From Acidobacteriota bacterium (GTDB lineage: Bacteria > Acidobacteriota > Terriglobia > Bryobacterales > Bryobacteraceae): a DNA stretch of 59,316 nucleotides. The stretch spans positions 103,195-162,510 of the forward strand of contig JAKOTR010000043.1 of NCBI GenBank assembly GCA_029776225.1, written 5' to 3'. Position numbers and translations under genes: made by a program. The notes under the pieces were generated by a model. It saw only the letters and a list, made by a program, of their open reading frames with translations, did not search any database and had not been told where the DNA came from. This document shows positions 54,006-59,316 of the stretch, piece after piece. Position 1 is the stretch's first letter; each line of letters begins with the position of its first letter.

Positions 54006-54799
54006 TGACTTCTGTGCCCTCCTTCGAGGCGATGGAAGAGAACCTGCGCGTGACGCTGGGCGCGTTTGCGCGGGCCAAACCCACGGGCGAGGTTCGGAAC
54101 TTTCCGGGCATCACGGTGTGCTGCTCGGATGTGAACTTCGCGATGTTCAACGCCTCGGTGATCACCGCTCCGGTGATGAACGTGGCGCAACTGGAGGAGC
54201 GGATCGCGACGGCGGCGGGGTACTACCGGGAGCGCGGGCTGCCGTGGTCGTGCTGGCTTTGCCAGGAGTGGATCGATAAGCGCGTGCGCAGCCGCGTGGC
54301 CGGCGCGTTCTACAGGCACGGACTGCACCTGGTGGTGGAACTGCCAGGCATGGAGGCCAACCGCCTTGCGCCGCCGCGGCGCCCTCTGCCCCAACTGGTT
54401 TTTCGCAAGGTGGAAAGCAGCCGCGACCGCGCAGATTTCACTCACCTCATGGCGGCTGCGTTCGGCATCCCGCATTCGATCTCCCGCGAAGTGTACGAAT
54501 CGGCGGAGACCTGGCAAAGCGGCCTTACGGGGTGGCTGGGATATCTGGAGGGAGAGGCGGTCACAAGCGCCGCGACCGTGATTGCGGGAGGAGTAACCGG
54601 GGTGTACGCCGTCGGCACGCTTCCGCGGTTCCGGCGCAGCGGATGTGCCGAAGCGGTGATGCGCCACGCGCTGGCGCAGGCGCAGCAGGTCTCGGGCATC
54701 GAGCGCAGCGTGCTGGAGGCGAGTGAGCAGGGATACCGGCTGTATGAAAAGATGGGCTACCGCACGGTGGCCCGGTACGCGGTGTTTGCGTACGGGTAA
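54005..54799 (+). CDS. GNAT-family acetyltransferase
   Basis: A 264-residue protein. The C-terminal half (about 135-264) is a GNAT fold: TSAATVIAGGVTGVYAVGTL, FRRSGCAEAVMRHAL (acetyl-CoA loop of R/QxxGxG/A type, degenerate), LEASEQGYRLYEKMGYRTV. The first about 130 residues form a second, GNAT-like or helical domain with no clear motif. Substrate unknown. It is coupled to priA by TGATG overlap. Confidence 0.75.
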   Translation: MTSVPSFEAMEENLRVTLGAFARAKPTGEVRNFPGITVCCSDVNFAMFNASVITAPVMNVAQLEERIATAAGYYRERGLPWSCWLCQEWIDKRVRSRVAGAFYRHGLHLVVELPGMEANRLAPPRRPLPQLVFRKVESSRDRADFTHLMAAAFGIPHSISREVYESAETWQSGLTGWLGYLEGEAVTSAATVIAGGVTGVYAVGTLPRFRRSGCAEAVMRHALAQAQQVSGIERSVLEASEQGYRLYEKMGYRTVARYAVFAYG

Positions 54800-54834
54800 A
54801 GCGCGTGCTCGGGACCTCCGGCTCGTACCGGCGG

Positions 54835-56316
54835 TTATCCCCCCGCCAGCTTCCCCCCGGCTATGAGGGCTTCCACAGCCGCGATCTCTTTTGAGAGCGG
54901 CTGGTCGGCGGTGATTTTGGGAATCAGCTTGCGCGCCGCTTCGATGGGTTCGCTCGAGCGGAGCGGCGCGAGGCAATCCAGGGCGCGCGCCGCGGTCAGC
55001 GCTTCGATCGCCAGCACGGTGCGTGTGTTGCGCACTACGTCCTTGAACTTAAGCGCGGCGGTCATGCCCATGCTGACGAAGTCCTCTTTGTTCCCGCTTG
55101 TGGTGAGCGATCCGGGCGAAGCCGGATGACAGAGCACGCGGTTTTCAGCCACGAGCGCGGCTGCGGACACCTGCGCCATCATCAGCCCGGATTCCAGCCC
55201 CGGACGGCCGGCGAGAAATGGCGGCAAGTCCTCGTTCAGCGCGGGGTTCACCAGGCGGTCGATGCGGCGCTCGGAGATGCCGGCTAGTGCGGTGAGCGCG
55301 ATCGCCATGTAGTCCAGCGTGAGCGCGAGCGGCTGGCCGTGAAAATTTCCTCCCGAAAAGATTTCGTCGCCGATCACGAGAGGGTTATCGGTGGCCGAGT
55401 TGAGCTCGATGGTGAACACGCGCCGCGCCTCGGCCAGCGTGTCGCGCACCGCGCCGTGCACCTGCGGCGCGCATCGGAGCGAATAAGCATCCTGAACGCG
55501 GCGGCATGCGGCGTGCGACGCGCGAATTTCGCTGCCCTCAAGGAACCTGAGCAGCCGGCTGGCGCTGGCGGACTGCCCGCTGAACGGCCTTGCCGCGTGG
55601 ATGCGCGGATCGAACGCGCGCGGCGTGCCGCGAAGGGCGTCGAGCGTCATGGCGCACACGAGGTCGGCCGTTGCGGCCAGCGTTTCCGACGCGGCCAGTT
55701 CCAGGCAGCCGATCGCCAGCATGCCCTGCGTGCCGTTCACTAGCGAAATGCCTTCCTTGGAAGCCAGGGAGAGCGGCTCAATGCCAGCGCGCCTGAGGGC
55801 TTCCCCGCCCGGCAGGACCACGCCGTCGAATTCCGCCTCGCCCTCGCCGGTCAACACCAGCGCGATGTGCGCGAGCGGCGCCAGATCTCCGCTTGCCCCG
55901 ACGCTTCCTCTGGCGGGCGCCACCGGCGTCACGCCTCGATTCAGCAGTTCGCAAAGGCGTTCGGCCACCACCGGCCGGATGCCCGAAAATCCTTTGGCGA
56001 GAACGTTCGCGCGGATCAGCATCATGGCGCGCACCTCGGCGCGGCTGAGCGGGCTGCCCACTCCGCAGGCGTGCGAGCGCACCACGTTGCGCTGCAACTC
56101 CTCGAGCTGATCGGGTGGAATCGGAACGCTGGCCAGTTGCCCCACTCCGGTGTTGACGCCGTATACGGGCTCTCCACTGGCCGCGAGACGCTCGACCACC
56201 TCGCGCGACCGCTGCATTTTCGCGATCGCTTCAGGCGCCAGAGACACCGGCCCACCGCCCGCCGCCGTCTCCACCACCTCTTCGATGGTGAGATGCTCGC
56301 CGTCCAGGACCGTCAT
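54835..56316 (-). CDS. hutH: Histidine ammonia-lyase (aromatic amino acid lyase)
   Basis: A 493-residue MIO-dependent lyase. A141-S142-G143 in GSVGASGDLAPLAH forms the MIO cofactor. Tyr52 in VYGVNTGVG is the catalytic base. LNSATDNPLV and FHGQPLAL are family motifs. It converts histidine to urocanate and ammonia; tyrosine or phenylalanine specificity is less likely. No hutU, hutI or hutG is next to it. The gene ends 36 bp after the GNAT gene on the opposite strand. Confidence 0.9.
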   Translation of the reverse strand: MTVLDGEHLTIEEVVETAAGGGPVSLAPEAIAKMQRSREVVERLAASGEPVYGVNTGVGQLASVPIPPDQLEELQRNVVRSHACGVGSPLSRAEVRAMMLIRANVLAKGFSGIRPVVAERLCELLNRGVTPVAPARGSVGASGDLAPLAHIALVLTGEGEAEFDGVVLPGGEALRRAGIEPLSLASKEGISLVNGTQGMLAIGCLELAASETLAATADLVCAMTLDALRGTPRAFDPRIHAARPFSGQSASASRLLRFLEGSEIRASHAACRRVQDAYSLRCAPQVHGAVRDTLAEARRVFTIELNSATDNPLVIGDEIFSGGNFHGQPLALTLDYMAIALTALAGISERRIDRLVNPALNEDLPPFLAGRPGLESGLMMAQVSAAALVAENRVLCHPASPGSLTTSGNKEDFVSMGMTAALKFKDVVRNTRTVLAIEALTAARALDCLAPLRSSEPIEAARKLIPKITADQPLSKEIAAVEALIAGGKLAGG

Positions 56317-56344
56317 AGCTTGATCGTAACGTAGCGCCTACAAG

Positions 56345-56366
56345 GAGCCGCGGCTCGCGATATAAT
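56345..56366 (+). promoter_or_regulatory. Promoter/operator region of the GH172 gene: palindrome plus TATAAT
   Basis: A perfect 12 bp palindrome GAGCCGCGGCTC at 56345-56356 ends 4 nt before TATAAT (56361-56366). The palindrome occupies the spacer between the -35 and -10 positions, as a repressor operator would. No good -35 hexamer is seen. The expected start at about 56373 leaves a 27 nt leader with AGGAGG before ATG 56400. Confidence 0.45.
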
Positions 56367-56399
56367 CCCGCTCTGGTCAGAAATCACAGAGGAGGCACT

Positions 56400-57524
56400 A
56401 TGTCGCAATCAGATGCTAGAGGGGGGCGGCGTGGATTTCTGCGGCGGTTGATGGCGGTTGCCGGAGTGTCCGCGGCAGCTCCCGCGGCGGGAGTCGCGCA
56501 GCCGCGAGCAGGCGAGTTTCAATTGCCCAGCTATGCGCGGGCCCAGAACTACAGGTCCCTGAAACAATCCAGTTACGACCGCACCGGCGGCAACGCAGAC
56601 CGCTACTCGATCCGCCCCGGGGCAACGCAGGAGTTGTTCAACTCCAACGGGCCGGGCGTCATCACCCACATCTGGTTTACCATTGCGGCCCAAAGCCAAA
56701 ACCATCTCAAGGAACTCGTGCTGCGCATGTACTGGGACGGCAACGCGAAGCCGAGCGTCGAAGCTCCAATAGGAGACTTCTTCGGTTTGAACCTGGGGCA
56801 GTACCAGATCTATGAATCGGCTTACCTGGCCTGCTCGCCCGGCCGCTCGCTGAACTGTTACTTTGCCATGCCGTTCCGCAAGTCGGCGCTTATGACGGTG
56901 ACGAACGAGGGCTCGTCCCCGGTCAACGCGTTTTATTCCAACATCGATTACCAGCTTGTCCCGTCGCTTCCCGCCGACACGCTTTACTTCCACGCGCAGT
57001 ACCGGCAGGCTTCCCCCTGCATTCCGAACAAGGACGCAAAGCTGAACCCGGACGGCGCGCAGAATTACGTCTACATGGAGGCGCGCGGGCGCGGGCACCT
57101 CATGGGCGTGACGCTCGGAGTGCTGCTGAACGCCGACGGCTGGATGGGCGAAGGCGACGACATGATTTTCATCGACGACGAAACCAAGCCCGCCATCATC
57201 GGCACCGGATCGGAGGATTATTTCCTTGGAAGCTGGAATTTCGGCGGGCGCGACGGCGCGGTCCCATTCGCCCACCATTACTACGGCGCGCCGCTGATCA
57301 TCATGCCGGAGCGCACCGGCGGGCGCTACTGCTGCTACCGCTGGCACGGCGACAATCCGGTGACCTTCACCCGGTACATCAAGCACACCATGGAACACGG
57401 CCACGCCAACGACCGGGGAGACAATTTCTTCTCCGTCGCTTACTGGTATCAGGACACGCCCTATACCGACTTCCCCGCCCTGCCCCCTGTGGCCGAGCGC
57501 ATTCCGCGCGTGAAACTGAGCTGA
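56400..57524 (+). CDS. Tat-exported GH172 (DUF2961) glycoside hydrolase
   Basis: A 374-residue protein. An AGGAGG ribosome site is 5 nt before ATG 56400. The N-terminus carries a twin-arginine signal (RRGFLRR, R10-R11) and a hydrophobic stretch to about 33. The DUF2961 core shows GGNADRYSIRPGATQELF, VITHIWFTIAA, GTGSEDYFLGSWNFGG (conserved acidic residues) and HHYYGAPLII. GH172 enzymes are known to act on alpha-fructofuranosides and arabinofuranosides. It is likely a periplasmic or secreted enzyme; its own substrate is unknown. Confidence 0.85.
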   Translation: MSQSDARGGRRGFLRRLMAVAGVSAAAPAAGVAQPRAGEFQLPSYARAQNYRSLKQSSYDRTGGNADRYSIRPGATQELFNSNGPGVITHIWFTIAAQSQNHLKELVLRMYWDGNAKPSVEAPIGDFFGLNLGQYQIYESAYLACSPGRSLNCYFAMPFRKSALMTVTNEGSSPVNAFYSNIDYQLVPSLPADTLYFHAQYRQASPCIPNKDAKLNPDGAQNYVYMEARGRGHLMGVTLGVLLNADGWMGEGDDMIFIDDETKPAIIGTGSEDYFLGSWNFGGRDGAVPFAHHYYGAPLIIMPERTGGRYCCYRWHGDNPVTFTRYIKHTMEHGHANDRGDNFFSVAYWYQDTPYTDFPALPPVAERIPRVKLS

Positions 57525-57551
57525 AACGGCGCGGGTACAGTTTTAAAGCCA

Positions 57552-57575
57552 GCGGGCCGGCCACGCCCGGCCCGC
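57552..57575 (-). terminator. Hairpin between convergent GH172 and IPT genes
   Basis: GCGGGCCGG (57552-57560) and CCGGCCCGC (57567-57575), 9 bp perfect stem with 6 nt loop. On the minus strand it is followed by GGCTTTAAAAC, a weak T-tract. It probably helps separate the two convergent transcripts. Confidence 0.45.
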
Positions 57576-57603
57576 GAGCGCACGGCGCTGCGCGACGAGT
57601 GAG

Positions 57604-58614
57604 CTACTGGACGAGCGCGGGGGCGAGTTCGGCCATCCGCTCGCGCGGAATCGTGCGGCGGAGCAAGGGCGGATCGAAAGCGCCGAGACTCTGGCGGGCG
57701 GACTCCCGCACGAGACTGTCGGGGTGGTCCACAGCGCGGAGCAGGATCGCCAGCGCTTTTTCGTCGGGCCAGGCCAGAAGGGAAGGTGTGATGTCGCCTA
57801 CGAGTTGCCCGGGCGTCGCGGAGGGCAATCGCGCCGCCTCGGCCTGGAGCCATGCATCACGCTGGGCTTCGGAAAACGGTTTGACGTCGATGTCCGTCCA
57901 GTCCGATTCGATAGAAGCTTCGCGCTTCCAGGTTGTCAACCTGACGGAGTAAACGCCGGGTTGGTCGAAACGATACACCAGATGAAGCGGCAGCCTCGAG
58001 CGGGGTGAATCCGGCGGCGCCACGGTTCCAAAGCCGCCGATGACGCCGCGGAGAACCGAGGGTGGACGAAGCGGCGGGAGCAGTTTTCCCTCGCGGCGCA
58101 CCTCAAGCTTGTAGTCGCCGAAAGCCCAGGGCGAGGCCACGTACGGATAAAAGATATCGTGCGGCCCCGGCAGGTCGGCTTCGATCCAGACGGGCATCCT
58201 GACGTATGCGGTCCCCTGCACGCGGAGATATGCCTTGCGGCTGCTGAACCGCACCGGCACCGGATCGCTGCACGCGGCGCGCACGCAAACCTGTATGTCC
58301 GCCATGCCCTCATCGGGGGCGTTCGCGGGTATTTTCAGATTGATCTGGTCGGGGCCCACGTATATCAGGCCGGCCGGCTTGCCTGCCACCGTCACGCGCA
58401 CGCCGCAAGCCTCCTCCGGATACGAGCCTTTCAGCGGGATGCTCGCGGCGCACGTTGCAAAACCTTTTCCGTAGATGGTGGGAATCCCTCCAGGAGCAAG
58501 CATTCGCGGGCGGGCGCACCCGAACGGTGTGACGCCTTCCCGGGTGAAATGCGGCCTCGGCTGCGCTTGTGCCGGCTTCTCAAACGACCTGGGGGAGAGC
58601 GGTGAAGAGCGCAT
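57604..58614 (-). CDS. IPT/TIGR03437-like protein with truncated N-terminus
   Basis: A 336-residue frame. From about 37 on there is a TIGR03437/IPT-like domain (MLAPGGIPTIYGKGF, VRVTVAGKPAGLIYVGPDQI NLKIPANAPD), common in secreted Acidobacteria proteins. The middle is beta-rich (PVWIEADLPGPHDIFYPYVA), and the end (270-336) is helical with a HEAT-like repeat (ALAILLRAVDHPDSLVRESA). The first about 10 codons overlap and come from the truncated GT39 gene in another frame, and the expected signal peptide is missing. So the gene appears to have lost its true 5' end by recombination near 58600. Likely non-functional or unexported. Confidence 0.55.
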   Translation of the reverse strand: MRSSPLSPRSFEKPAQAQPRPHFTREGVTPFGCARPRMLAPGGIPTIYGKGFATCAASIPLKGSYPEEACGVRVTVAGKPAGLIYVGPDQINLKIPANAPDEGMADIQVCVRAACSDPVPVRFSSRKAYLRVQGTAYVRMPVWIEADLPGPHDIFYPYVASPWAFGDYKLEVRREGKLLPPLRPPSVLRGVIGGFGTVAPPDSPRSRLPLHLVYRFDQPGVYSVRLTTWKREASIESDWTDIDVKPFSEAQRDAWLQAEAARLPSATPGQLVGDITPSLLAWPDEKALAILLRAVDHPDSLVRESARQSLGAFDPPLLRRTIPRERMAELAPALVQ

Positions 58615-59038
58615 ACGAGCGCGCTTGCTGACTATAGAAAATGTGGATTTTGTTCAGAGCCAGCAACACTGCCGCAAGGAGAGCTGGTACACGCAACTCG
58701 GGGGCAGCGGCGAACCCAATCAGGACTGTTAGCATAATCGCGGCGGCGCCCGCAGCCAGGGACAGCCGTCTGATGTCAACCGCCTTTGATGCGTCGCTGC
58801 CTAATAGAGTTACTTTGAGAAGGAAGTAGTAGAGCGGAGGATGGACAAGGTCCTTTCTCGCAATGGTCCACGCCGTTTTCGCTTCCGCTAATGCGACCCT
58901 GCGTGAAAATAACTCGTCACCCTCGACACTTTCGGCGTCAAGACAAGCCACCCGCAGAAACATTCCCAGGAGGAGTATGAGCAAGGCGGCTAGTGAAACC
59001 CAGATTTTGTTGTTGCATAGTCTTTCGATGCGGAACAT
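58580..59038 (-). pseudogene. 3'-truncated GT39-like membrane glycosyltransferase gene
   Basis: ATG 59038 has GGAGG 5 nt upstream, so the 5' end is genuine. The protein starts with a transmembrane helix (VSLAALLILLLGMFLRVACL) and the GT-C/GT39 catalytic-loop pattern ESVEGDELFSRRVA with acidic residues. HPPLYYFLLKVTLLG follows, and IFYSQQARSYALFTAL is a family hallmark. It then stops abruptly at about residue 152 of an expected 450-600. The break coincides with the start of the neighbouring IPT frame. Confidence 0.6.
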
Positions 59039-59119
59039 GAGTTCCTCCACCGAATGCGCGGAACCCGCTTGCTTCAGTCCTTCTTGCGGCGTTCCGCTTG
59101 ACTGGAACCTCAACCAACG

Positions 59120-59316
59120 CTAGGAGCTTGTTGAAAAACCCAAACTGAGCGCTTGGCTGATCAAACAAGGGCTGGGACAATTGTTTCATGCGCGGCGACG
59201 ATCAGCAGCAAACGGGAATGTTCAGCTATGTATGCCTGGAGGACCGGGTGCCGGCGGATCATCCTCTGCGGGCCATCCGCAAGACGGTCGACGAGATCCT
59301 GCGGGCGATGGCGAAG
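59120..59316 (+). mobile_element. Left end of an IS1182/IS5-like insertion sequence, cut by window edge
   Basis: CTAG at 59120-59123 (a palindromic 4 bp target, as IS1182-type elements often use) borders GAGCTTGTTGAAAAACCC, which looks like an IS terminal inverted repeat. The transposase reading frame follows at 59188. The right end is outside the window, so the target duplication cannot be checked. Confidence 0.55.
59188..59316 (+). CDS. Transposase, N-terminal part (IS1182/IS5-like, DUF772 type)
   Basis: Partial: 43 codons to the window end. ATG 59188 opens MRGDDQQQTGMFSYVCLEDR, then VPADHPLRAIRKTVDEIL. That start is typical of DUF772-containing transposases of the IS1182/IS5 groups in Solibacter-type genomes. 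The frame runs open to the edge of the window. Confidence 0.75.
   Translation, partial: MRGDDQQQTGMFSYVCLEDRVPADHPLRAIRKTVDEILRAMAK

Overview
This 59 kb, GC-rich window reads as chromosomal DNA from an Acidobacteriota bacterium, probably of the Bryobacterales/Solibacter type. That assignment is inferred from the mix of families: a winged-helix N-terminal module of acidobacterial type joined to sensor domains, a TIGR03437/IPT-like protein, several uncommon glycoside hydrolases, FecR/DUF6600 and YXWGXW-type proteins, and a MoxR/DUF58/BatA/DUF4175 cluster. No rRNA, tRNA or CRISPR array was found.

Left part (1-12.8 kb): a tightly packed plus-strand operon. It encodes a caspase-like protein (cut by the window edge and apparently lacking its cysteine), a TPR protein with a gluzincin metalloprotease domain, a MoxR AAA+ ATPase, a DUF58 protein, a BatA-type vWA membrane protein, a huge DUF4175 coiled-coil membrane protein and an MGH1/GH63-like glucosidase. 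Most junctions are 1-4 nt stop/start overlaps. A minus-strand block follows (12.8-19.4 kb): a matrixin-like metalloprotease with IPT repeats and its small secreted partner, an MscS channel, and a DUF4832 putative glycosidase with a small secreted protein.

19.5-25.7 kb: a membrane-anchored, ToxR-like protein with two malectin-like domains, an Nramp transporter fused to a universal-stress domain, and a FecR/DUF6600 surface protein closed by a strong terminator. 25.7-27.8 kb is a scar region. It holds a frameshifted fragment of a YfhO-type membrane protein, a DUF3800 fragment, a dif-like 11-6-11 site, a GT87 glycosyltransferase that looks internally shortened, and a degenerate partial copy of the neighbouring HAD gene.

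27.8-42.3 kb: housekeeping and metabolic genes. These are HAD and M48 protease, carbonic anhydrase, IlvE with a probable leaderless promoter, NagA, a PDZ-GAF-PP2C phosphatase, an SDR, a candidate structured RNA with terminator on the minus strand, a CcmH-like protein with an altered cysteine motif, OsmC, an M42 aminopeptidase, a PAP2/diacylglycerol-kinase/phosphoesterase operon, and a cold-shock protein with a long leader.

42.3-59.3 kb: an EtfB-EtfA-acyl-CoA dehydrogenase operon, a B12-binding radical SAM enzyme, small membrane and secreted proteins, an MGDG-synthase-like glycosyltransferase, an xylB-priA-GNAT operon, histidine ammonia-lyase and a Tat-exported GH172 protein. The window ends in a rearranged zone where an IPT protein has been joined to a truncated GT39-like gene, beside the left end of an IS1182/IS5-like insertion sequence.
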